Shown here one piece after another: positions 1 through 6,198 of a stretch of 6,728 nucleotides of DNA (positions are counted from its first letter, which is position 1; every line of letters starts with the position of its first letter). The notes beneath the pieces are model-generated. The model saw only the letters and a program-made list of their open reading frames with translations. It did not search any database and was not told the origin of the DNA. Both the position numbers and the translations under genes were made by a program. Origin of the DNA: Elusimicrobia bacterium RIFOXYB2_FULL_48_7 (GTDB taxonomy: Bacteria > Elusimicrobiota > Endomicrobiia > CG1-02-37-114 > XYA2-FULL-39-19); the NCBI GenBank assembly GCA_001800495.1, contig MGVM01000122.1, positions 1 through 6,728 on the forward strand, read 5' to 3'.

Positions 1-1509
1 GCTGGCTATGTCCATCTTTACCAGCAGGCATTCCGGCAGGTAGGTCATGAGATCAGTGTAAAGCGTGCGGTCTATGGTATTATTTGCCGGGGCATTCAGG
101 AATGTCTCCTCAAGGTAGCCGTAGGCGTCATTGCAGGCGAAATGTTCCTTCATGCTGGCTGAATATATGCGATTCTTGGTTTCATTATCAAAATAGCAGT
201 GCCAGATGGCGTTCCTTGTTTCCGGAGGCCTGGATAACGCTGAAAACAGCCGGTGCATGTACCTGACACGGCTTTTAGCGTTGTTTGACTCGGTGTGGGG
301 TATCATGGAAACGAGTTTATTTGTAAGCTTTGCACCCATCAGCCGGAAAGGCCAGGCGAAATAAACTGACCCCTTCATGGCCTTATGCCTGAGGTAGCCT
401 GCGAAGTTTTCGTCACCCCCGTCACCGTTAAGGGCTACGGTAACTAAACTCCTGGTTTCTTTTGCCACGTAATAAGACGGAAGGGCCGAAGTGTCAGCGA
501 ATGGCTGGTCGTAATGCCAAAGAAGCTTGGGTAAAACGTTTATAAAGTCCGGCTTAACTACAAACTCATGATGGTCCGTCTTAAAGCGCGCAGCGACTGT
601 CCTGGCGTAACCCAGTTCTGAAAAGTTCGCATCTTCAAAGCCTATGGAGAAAGTTTTCACTGGTTTTGACGATAACTTGCTCATGAGGCCTACAATAATG
701 CTTGAATCAAGCCCGCCTGAAAGGAAAGCCCCCAAGGGCACGTCTGATATCATCCTCAACTTAGTTGATTCAGTAAGTATTTCCGCCAGGCGTGTTTTAG
801 CATCGTTAAATGATAGGTTAGTTTTTTGCCTGAAATCCAGGTTCCAGTAGCGGTTGGTCTCTATATTTCCGTTTTGTCCGCACTTTAAAGTTGATGCCGG
901 CTGCAACCTCTTGATGGTTTTGAAAATCGTGCCTGGCCCGGGGATGTACTGGTACGTCAGGAACGAGTGAATGGCTGAAAGATCAATTTCAGGCGTTGAA
1001 TCAAGGTGCGCCAGAATTGATTTCATCTCGGAGGCGAAAACAAACGAACCGTTTACCACAGTATAAAAAAGCGGTTTCTTCCCCAGTCTGTCCCTGGCGA
1101 TGAACAGCTGTTTCTTCCTTGTGTCCCAGACGGCAAAAGCGAACATCCCCCGGAGGTGGTCTACGCACCTGTCGCCGTATTCTTCGTATAAATGGATAAT
1201 GGTTTCTGTGTCGGTTTTAGTGTAAAACTTATGGCCTCTTTTTGTCAGTTCATCATGAAGTTCCTTGAAATTGTAAATTTCACCATTTAGCACAATCCAA
1301 AGGGAGCTGTCTTCATTGTGAATGGGCTGGTGGCCGGTTTGAAGGTCGATGATTGAAAGCCGCCTGATGCCGAGCCCGGTTTGTCCGCCGGTGTAGACAC
1401 CTTCATCATCCGGCCCGCGGTGCCTGATAAGGCCGCACATACGGCTGATTTCCTGCTGGGTCACAGGTTTATTGCTGCCGAAATTGAATATACCGCATAT
1501 TCCGCACAT
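1..1509 (-). CDS. asnB: Asparagine synthase (glutamine-hydrolysing), AsnB family, C-terminus off the left edge
   Basis: Two-domain glutamine amidotransferase that releases ammonia from glutamine and passes it to an ATP-activated carboxylate, aspartate in true AsnB. I translated 503 codons without a stop to the window edge. The family is usually about 600-640 residues, so roughly 100-140 are missing. The start is fixed by MCGICG: Cys2 becomes the N-terminal nucleophile of a class II amidotransferase. Other glutaminase marks are RHRGPDD (29-35), RRLSIID (49-55), LNGEIYN (74-80) and TDTE (99-102). The synthetase domain shows the ATP-pyrophosphatase loop SGGLDSS (264-270) and NGDGGDENFAGY (361-372); both active sites look intact. 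It starts 5 bases after the upstream glycosyltransferase stop with no clear Shine-Dalgarno, so translational coupling is likely. In a glycan locus it may amidate a sugar acid instead of making asparagine (inference); exosortase-associated amidotransferases are close relatives. Confidence 0.95.
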   Translation of the reverse strand, partial: MCGICGIFNFGSNKPVTQQEISRMCGLIRHRGPDDEGVYTGGQTGLGIRRLSIIDLQTGHQPIHNEDSSLWIVLNGEIYNFKELHDELTKRGHKFYTKTDTETIIHLYEEYGDRCVDHLRGMFAFAVWDTRKKQLFIARDRLGKKPLFYTVVNGSFVFASEMKSILAHLDSTPEIDLSAIHSFLTYQYIPGPGTIFKTIKRLQPASTLKCGQNGNIETNRYWNLDFRQKTNLSFNDAKTRLAEILTESTKLRMISDVPLGAFLSGGLDSSIIVGLMSKLSSKPVKTFSIGFEDANFSELGYARTVAARFKTDHHEFVVKPDFINVLPKLLWHYDQPFADTSALPSYYVAKETRSLVTVALNGDGGDENFAGYLRHKAMKGSVYFAWPFRLMGAKLTNKLVSMIPHTESNNAKSRVRYMHRLFSALSRPPETRNAIWHCYFDNETKNRIYSASMKEHFACNDAYGYLEETFLNAPANNTIDRTLYTDLMTYLPECLLVKMDIAS

Positions 1510-1514
1510 TTGTT

Positions 1515-2720
1515 TTAGTTTACGATTTCCTGGTATATATTTTCAAATTTCTCAGCTACTTTTTTCCAAGTGTAATTTGCAGATACCATTTTCCTTCCGT
1601 TTTCGCTTAACTTCAGCCGGAGGTTCTTGTCCTTGAGCAGCATCACAACGCTTCTGGCAAACTCTTCAGGTGTATCAGCTATCATTATGTTTTCCCCGTG
1701 TTTAAGCTCTGGAATTCCCGCGCAGGAAAAAGCGGTGGCAACGGTCGGGGTGCCTAGCGCCATTGACTCGATGATCTTGTATTTCATTCCCGTACCTACG
1801 CGCATGGGACACACATTTACCGTGGCTTTAGCGATATAAGGGCGGATATCGTCAACGTAGCCCGTCACTACCACTTTTCTGCTGTTGCTTGCCGCTCTGA
1901 CCTCTTCCGTTGGGTTTTTACCTACTATATAATATTTGGTTTCCGGGATTTCCCTGGAAATGGCAGGGAATATTTCCTTTTGAAAATAAAGAGCCGCGTC
2001 TATGTTCGGCAGAAAACCCATGATCCCGCGGAAAATCACCGAGGGATAATCATCTTCCATGAAAACCGGTTTAAAATAATCAGGGTCAACACCTATGGGC
2101 ACGATTGAAATATCCGGTTTCTTTTGGATTCCCTTGAATAAATCAAGGAACCAGTCTCTGTCAACCGGCGAGACCACAACGGTCCTGTTGAACCTGGGCA
2201 GCATGGCGATTTCATAGCGTTCCAGCTTTTTCCACTGGTTTCGCAAATAAAATTTCTTCATCGCACTTTTTTCAGCTGATATATTGCGGAAAAAGTGCAT
2301 TGACATGGCGTCGTAGGAGCAGAAAACACACGGCATGTCTTCAGGTATATCGTTCCTGTAAAAAGTAGTGTTCATGAAATTAAAATGGACAAGATCATAT
2401 TTTTCTTCATTGAGCATCTGTTTGAGTTTCACCGCGAAATCCAGCGAATAGAATTGCAAGATATTAAAAGGTTCTTTCTGGAAAAGAGTATTAAACAACC
2501 TCTGTTTTGGCGACCTGGGAAGCACATGGTGAACAGTTTCTACCTTTTGGCAGTATCTTTTCAGCTCAAGAGCGTGCTTGTTCTCGGCTTCGCTTTCAAT
2601 CAAACTCAGGAGGCTTACCTTGTGCCTGGCTGATAATTCCTTTATGAGGTTGTAAGCCATTAACTTGATCCCCTCGTCAATGGGATAAGGGAACGAGTGG
2701 GTAAGAAACAGTATGTTCAC
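1515..2720 (-). CDS. GT4-family glycosyltransferase (GT-B fold), 401 aa
   Basis: Retaining GT-B glycosyltransferase, presumably cytosolic or membrane-peripheral, transferring a nucleotide-activated sugar to a growing lipid-linked glycan. The N-terminal acceptor domain opens with NILFLTHSFPYPIDEG (2-17), a typical first strand and loop. GVDPDYFKP (210-218) marks the linker to the donor domain. GFLPNIDAALYF (235-246), YYIVGKNP (263-270), VTGYVDDIRPYI (285-296) and GTGMKYKIIESMALG (309-323) follow. E318 is the expected donor-binding acid; the first Glu of the classical E-x7-E is replaced, as is common in the G-x-G-x-K-x-K subfamily. The pattern recalls glycosyltransferases of exosortase/PEP-CTERM exopolysaccharide loci (recollection, not a search). 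Start is GTG, overlapping the previous gene's TGA by 4 bases, with GGAGG six bases upstream. The sugar and acceptor are unknown. Confidence 0.93.
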   Translation of the reverse strand: MNILFLTHSFPYPIDEGIKLMAYNLIKELSARHKVSLLSLIESEAENKHALELKRYCQKVETVHHVLPRSPKQRLFNTLFQKEPFNILQFYSLDFAVKLKQMLNEEKYDLVHFNFMNTTFYRNDIPEDMPCVFCSYDAMSMHFFRNISAEKSAMKKFYLRNQWKKLERYEIAMLPRFNRTVVVSPVDRDWFLDLFKGIQKKPDISIVPIGVDPDYFKPVFMEDDYPSVIFRGIMGFLPNIDAALYFQKEIFPAISREIPETKYYIVGKNPTEEVRAASNSRKVVVTGYVDDIRPYIAKATVNVCPMRVGTGMKYKIIESMALGTPTVATAFSCAGIPELKHGENIMIADTPEEFARSVVMLLKDKNLRLKLSENGRKMVSANYTWKKVAEKFENIYQEIVN

Positions 2721-3730
2721 CCCTGGCCTCCGATCATGCCGAGTTCCCGGTACAAGTCTTCGTACTGCTTCCTGACGATATCATAATCATAATTAGCCGC
2801 CACCTGGCGCGCTTTTTCCCCGTTTGTCTTTCTCAACCCCGGGTCGTTCAGGTATTTGAGTATATTCTCCGCCAGTCCTTTTGGATCATGATTCTCATGG
2901 AAAAGAGCTGACCCTTTGAAGACGTCAAAAGTGCCGTAATCAGGGACGCATAAAGGGAGTCCCGCGGAAGCCGCTTCAAAAACAGCCGATCCCATGGCTT
3001 CGCCGTCCTCATCTGAAGAGTTTATATACATTGTCGCTGCGTCAAAAGCTGAAAGGAAGTCCGGGCCCCTCAAATGGCCGGTATAAATCACGTTGTCGGT
3101 GTTCGTGCTGATTTCCCTGCCTATTTTAAACCCGCCATATATCGATTTGGCCTGTGTTTTGTCCTTATATCCGGCTATGATCAGCCGAATCTTTGCAATC
3201 CTGCAGGCTTCTACGATGATTTCCGGGTTCTTGTGGTAACTCGTGCCTATGCTGAAGGCAAATGGTTCGTTTTCACCTATTTTGAATTGTTGCTTGAACG
3301 CTTTTTCGTCACCTTTATTATGCGAATAGAATTTATAATCAATTGGCAGAGGGATGAGTGAAAGTTTTTCTGGTTTTATCCCCTGTTTTATATAGTTTTG
3401 CCTGGCAAACTCGCTTTGAACGATAATTTTGTCATAATGATTGAAAATGAATCTGCGCAGCACCCTGGCATGCCATTTCTGCCCTATAAAATTGTTATGG
3501 AAAGTGTAAACGGACTTGCGCGTGAAAAAACATGCGATTTGCGGGAAAGGAAACCCCCTTCCGTGACCGTGTACATCCTGTCCGCGGATTTTTCTTACTA
3601 TGCTGAAAAAACCGTTTTTATCTGTTGCTATGATTTCCCCTCCGGTAATATCCGCCGCAATTTTGAAATAATCGGCTTTTTCCGTTGAAGCGTAATGAGG
3701 GTAAAATGGAACCAGGATTTTCATAGACAT
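2717..3730 (-). CDS. GT4-family glycosyltransferase, short N-terminal domain, 337 aa
   Basis: Second GT-B enzyme of the locus. The donor half is clear: FAFSIGTSYHKNPEIIVEA (157-175), RLIIAGYKDK (182-191), NVIYTGHLRG (213-222) and EAMGSAVFEAASAGLP (244-259), which holds a full E-x7-E (E244 and E252). The ending DYDIVRKQYEDLYREL (315-330) is a usual GT4 C-terminal helix. The acceptor half is compact: the first 60 residues reach VHGHGRGFP (53-61) without the usual glycine-rich loop, and the protein is shorter than the common 370-400 residues. The ATG at 3730 is the first possible one, since an in-frame TAA lies nine bases upstream; a second ATG at 3724 (Met3) is equally plausible, and neither has a good Shine-Dalgarno. 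It follows the GT2 gene after 16 bases and overlaps the next gene by 4. Substrate unknown. Confidence 0.92.
   Translation of the reverse strand: MSMKILVPFYPHYASTEKADYFKIAADITGGEIIATDKNGFFSIVRKIRGQDVHGHGRGFPFPQIACFFTRKSVYTFHNNFIGQKWHARVLRRFIFNHYDKIIVQSEFARQNYIKQGIKPEKLSLIPLPIDYKFYSHNKGDEKAFKQQFKIGENEPFAFSIGTSYHKNPEIIVEACRIAKIRLIIAGYKDKTQAKSIYGGFKIGREISTNTDNVIYTGHLRGPDFLSAFDAATMYINSSDEDGEAMGSAVFEAASAGLPLCVPDYGTFDVFKGSALFHENHDPKGLAENILKYLNDPGLRKTNGEKARQVAANYDYDIVRKQYEDLYRELGMIGGQG
2727..2731 (-). promoter_or_regulatory. Ribosome binding site GGAGG for the GTG-started GT4 gene
   Basis: GGAGG on the minus strand, six bases before the GTG at 2720-2718. This strong Shine-Dalgarno lies inside the last codons of the preceding GT4 gene and supports the GTG as the true start. 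It is the best ribosome binding site in the window. Confidence 0.75.
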
Positions 3731-3746
3731 AATTATTTATGACAGT

Positions 3747-4598
3747 TTAAAGAATAAATGTTCTTTTTATGTTTACTGCTACGTTCATAAAAAAGTAAAG
3801 AAGTCTCAAAATGAAAAATGTGTTTTGGCCAAAATTCTTTTTATAATAATACAACAAACTGTTGAAATAATGCTTATCTTTGACGCGTCTGTCTAGCAAG
3901 CTTGTGCTAGTTCCCCAGTAGTGAATAATAATTGCGGAAGCAAAAAAGTATACTTTGTAGCCAGCTTCTTTAATGCGCTTGCACCAGTCAATTTCTTCCC
4001 AGTAAAGCGTGAATTTTTCATCCAATAATCCTGTTTTTTGCACGATTTCCCTTCGTATCATTAGGCAGGAGCCACCTATGGTATCTACTTCGCGTGTATC
4101 ATTTCTATCCCAATCGGGCATAATTTTGCGTCTTTTAACAGAATTAGACGGAAACACAGCGTTAACTAAAGATACTTCATAAATCCCGTAAAGAAGATCC
4201 GGGAAATTTTCGCCTGACCACTCATGTTCCATTCTTTCATTTACTAATTTCGGGCCGCAGGCACCCACTTCTTGTATACTGTCCATAAAATCTATCATTT
4301 TTTTGAATACATTATCACGAATAATAGTATCAGGGTTTAGTAGCAAGAAATATCTGCTTGATGAAACGTTATACGCTTGATTATGGGCTTTTGAGAAGAA
4401 CAGGTTTTCCCTATTTGCGATAAGTTTTACCTGTGGGAAATTTACCTTAATCATTTCGATGCTTTTATCAGAAGAAGCATTGTCTACAACTATTACTTCG
4501 AAACTTAATTCTAATGTTTCCTTGTAAATAGATTTCAGACAGCTTTCAAGTTGATCTTTGACATTGTAATTTACGATGGAAATAGTCAAATCTATCAT
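3747..4598 (-). CDS. GT2-family glycosyltransferase, rhamnosyltransferase-like, 283 aa
   Basis: Inverting GT-A glycosyltransferase of the COG1216 type, often annotated as rhamnosyltransferase. Visible motifs are the opening strand ISIVNYN (6-12), VVDNASSD (37-44) for the nucleotide, LLLNPDT (85-91) as the NPD form of the metal-binding DxD, GGSCLMIRRE (175-184), and YWEEIDWCKRIKEAGYKV (199-216), where the acidic E-E-x-D cluster holds the likely catalytic base. IIHYWGTSTS (224-233) is the usual His/Gly/Ser segment near the end. The loop after strand three reads ENLFFSKAHNQA (64-75), where relatives usually have NxGFAxxNNxG, so two small residues are replaced by bulky ones. The last 25 residues are hydrophobic with Lys/Arg and may sit on the membrane. 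Start ATG overlaps the methyltransferase stop (ATGA) and has GAGGAA five bases before it adjusted for spacing. The gene is AT-rich compared with those to its left. Confidence 0.93.
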   Translation of the reverse strand: MIDLTISIVNYNVKDQLESCLKSIYKETLELSFEVIVVDNASSDKSIEMIKVNFPQVKLIANRENLFFSKAHNQAYNVSSSRYFLLLNPDTIIRDNVFKKMIDFMDSIQEVGACGPKLVNERMEHEWSGENFPDLLYGIYEVSLVNAVFPSNSVKRRKIMPDWDRNDTREVDTIGGSCLMIRREIVQKTGLLDEKFTLYWEEIDWCKRIKEAGYKVYFFASAIIIHYWGTSTSLLDRRVKDKHYFNSLLYYYKKNFGQNTFFILRLLYFFMNVAVNIKRTFIL

Positions 4599-5278
4599 GC
4601 TTTCCTCAATTTAAAGATAAATTGGTAGCCGAAAAAGCGAGGGAAAAAAGAGTAAAACATTCGCAGGAAAGCTACACCACCAGGTAATCTAAGTAATAAC
4701 CCATGGAACTTTGGTATTCCATTATCGGGATCAATAGAAAAATGCTCAATCAGCAACCCAGATTCCTTAATAAGTTCCTTTATTGATTTAAGGGTAAAAA
4801 ATTTGATGTGGTCGCAGTCAAGAATGCCGTATTCTTCGTATTTGAAATTCCCGAATAATATTTTAAGTCTTATCGAAAAATGAGCAATATTTGGGATAGT
4901 TAGTATCATGTACCCGTTATCTTTCAATAACTCTTTTAACTTGATAATTGCAATTTCAGGTTTTTTAAGGTGTTCAACTACATTCATGCAAAGAATATAA
5001 TCATATTTTGTCTGTAACCCTTTAAGAATATCTTCATTTTCTACGTCAGCTATGAATATCTTCTCATAATATTGGATAGCTTTCTCCGCTGATTGCTTGT
5101 CGAGCTCAATCCCGTATATTTTGCAACCCATCTTCTGTTTGAGATGCCTTCCTATGTATCCTGTAGCGCAACCAATCTCGAGAATGGTGGTGTTATGCTC
5201 AATTAACCTTACAACCTGTTGATCGACCCAGAGTGGGCAAATAGTGTCGATTTCGTAATTATCTCTATCATATTTCAA
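4595..5278 (-). CDS. Class I SAM-dependent methyltransferase (UbiG/Methyltransf_23-like), 227 aa
   Basis: Rossmann-fold methyltransferase of the kind often found among glycosyltransferases. Motif I is ILEIGCATGYIG (32-43). The ribose-binding acid is E58 in IYGIELD (54-60), followed by IADVEN (76-81), DYILCMNVVEHLKKPE (93-108) as motif IV/post-I, and NGYMILTIPN (121-130). The downstream KYEEYGILDCDHIKFFT is typical of UbiG-like enzymes in polysaccharide clusters. Probable job: methylating a sugar hydroxyl or capping a chain (inference). The start is TTG at 5278, inside the upstream gene's TGA (TTGA overlap). Reading upstream in this frame meets a stop before any ATG, and the first internal Met (residue 50) would remove motif I, so TTG is the best choice. 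A weak GGGG sits eight bases upstream. Length is normal for the family. Strongly AT-rich. Confidence 0.92.
   Translation of the reverse strand: MKYDRDNYEIDTICPLWVDQQVVRLIEHNTTILEIGCATGYIGRHLKQKMGCKIYGIELDKQSAEKAIQYYEKIFIADVENEDILKGLQTKYDYILCMNVVEHLKKPEIAIIKLKELLKDNGYMILTIPNIAHFSIRLKILFGNFKYEEYGILDCDHIKFFTLKSIKELIKESGLLIEHFSIDPDNGIPKFHGLLLRLPGGVAFLRMFYSFFPRFFGYQFIFKLRKA
4602..4607 (-). promoter_or_regulatory. Ribosome binding site GAGGAA for the GT2 gene
   Basis: GAGGAA on the minus strand just before the ATG at 4598-4596 (core GAGG at 4607-4604, five bases from the ATG). It lies within the 3' end of the methyltransferase gene and supports the ATGA overlap start. Confidence 0.7.
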
Positions 5279-6189
5279 TGTATTATCCCCATGGTTTTCA
5301 ACATTTCTTCAGTTCTGTGCTTATAAGTATGTTTCTCGTGAACTTCTTTCATCCCTTCATGGGCGATTACTTCACGTTCAGAATCATGCTTCAGGTAAAA
5401 ATCTATTTTATCAAACAAATCTGCTTCATCATTGTATAAAACGAGGTGTTTCCCATCATGAAAAAGAGATTCAAGCCCAGCTTCGTTGTTTAATCTGTCA
5501 GTTAAAAGCATACTACCACAAGACATTGCCTCAAAAACTCGCATGTTAATGTCACCACGTATGCTTTTATTGAATACAATTTTTGATTGCGAGTATTTTA
5601 TTGCCATATTCTCTCCAAAAGTATTTGAAAAGACTGATAGATTGTATCTTTGTTTGATTTTATTTAGTAGTTTAACTCTTTCAGGGTAAACGAGCGGATT
5701 AGTATTACCTATGAACGTGATGTCGTAAATTTTTTGTAATTCATATTTTTTGTGAATGTTCGGGTCGCAAGCGACTGGTAACCACTTACAGTTATTCCCA
5801 AGTTTGTTCAAATAGTTCCTATGACAGGAAAAAAGATGTTCAAAATCATTTTTGATAAATGACTGAAAATGCATCTTGTCGTGTTCATGAGTATCTAATG
5901 ACCAAAGTGCTGAAGGGATTTTTAGTTTATTTAAACCCGGCAAATGGTATTGGCCACTAGAATCTATTTCTATTATTGCATCAAATGTTAGTGGATATTT
6001 TTTAATAACTGTTTTTGCGAAAACAGGTAAACCTTTAGGCAAATAAAATGGCAAATAACCATAAAAATTTGTCCAGTACGGTGAGGCACCTAAATCATAA
6101 CTCTTTGTTGTATTATTTTGATTTAAGATATTTTGTAAATATTCGGCTGTTGTCCAGGGGGTTTTGTGGTAAAGCAAAAGAAAATTCAT
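5275..6189 (-). CDS. CgeB-like glycosyltransferase (COG4641 / Glyco_trans_1_2), 304 aa
   Basis: GT-B-like protein of the family named after the Bacillus spore protein CgeB, widespread in glycan and glycoprotein loci. Its hallmarks lie in the C-terminal half: YDITFIGNTNP (155-165) opens the donor domain, INMRVFEAMSCGSMLLTD (214-231) is the signature segment with the donor-site E220, and HTYKHRTEEML (287-297) is the characteristic ending. The N-terminal half shows SALWSLDTHEHD (93-104) and WLPVACDPNIHKKY (136-149), matching the family's D-x-H and DP-x-x-H landmarks. At 304 residues it is somewhat compact. It starts 9 bases after the radical SAM stop with only a weak AAGAG as ribosome binding site, and its TGA overlaps the methyltransferase TTG start, so the two are probably made together. 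The sugar transferred cannot be told. The name does not imply sporulation. Confidence 0.9.
   Translation of the reverse strand: MNFLLLYHKTPWTTAEYLQNILNQNNTTKSYDLGASPYWTNFYGYLPFYLPKGLPVFAKTVIKKYPLTFDAIIEIDSSGQYHLPGLNKLKIPSALWSLDTHEHDKMHFQSFIKNDFEHLFSCHRNYLNKLGNNCKWLPVACDPNIHKKYELQKIYDITFIGNTNPLVYPERVKLLNKIKQRYNLSVFSNTFGENMAIKYSQSKIVFNKSIRGDINMRVFEAMSCGSMLLTDRLNNEAGLESLFHDGKHLVLYNDEADLFDKIDFYLKHDSEREVIAHEGMKEVHEKHTYKHRTEEMLKTMGIIH
5287..5290 (-). promoter_or_regulatory. Weak ribosome binding site for the TTG-started methyltransferase
   Basis: GGGG on the minus strand, eight bases before the TTG at 5278-5276. It is only a partial Shine-Dalgarno. It matters because no ATG is available for this gene; translation probably depends on ribosomes terminating at the overlapping TGA of the CgeB-like gene. 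Confidence 0.35.
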
Positions 6190-6198
6190 TATTAACTC

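Larger units (their letters stand above)
3747..6190. other. AT-rich block covering the GT2, methyltransferase and CgeB-like genes
   Basis: Hand counts on single 60-base lines gave about 32% GC (3841-3900), 27% (4561-4620), 25% (4981-5040), 30% (5581-5640) and 35% (6121-6180). Lines to the left gave 47% (301-360), 62% (1381-1440), 40% (1561-1620), 58% (2941-3000) and 53% (3541-3600). The left edge of the block coincides with the gene gap 3731-3746. The right edge is vague, because the radical SAM fragment is about 35-37%. No repeats, insertion sequence ends or integrase remnants mark either border. Confidence 0.6.

Noticed and set aside
1174..1189. A 16-base perfect direct repeat, at 1174-1189 in asnB and 4826-4841 in the methyltransferase
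   Set aside because: Both copies encode Y-E-E-Y-G in contexts typical of their own families, and the similarity stops at the edges, so chance identity of codon choice is more likely than a recombination repeat.
3074..3688. Two same-frame plus-strand open frames of 95 and 96 codons (3074-3361, 3398-3688) opposite the short GT4
   Set aside because: They lie antisense to a gene with clear GT4 motifs, show no recognisable family features and have no ribosome binding site that stands out. The other plus-strand frames at 84-266, 644-850, 1627-1839, 2385-2633 and 5486-5689 are likewise shadows.
3722..3730. Choosing Met3 (ATG at 3724) as the start of the short GT4
   Set aside because: Neither ATG has a clear Shine-Dalgarno; I kept the first one, but a difference of two residues cannot be settled from the sequence.
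3731..3746. A promoter or terminator in the largest gap
   Set aside because: Sixteen bases are too few for either alone, and I found no convincing -35/-10 pair or GC-rich hairpin with a T-tract in the adjoining coding sequence.
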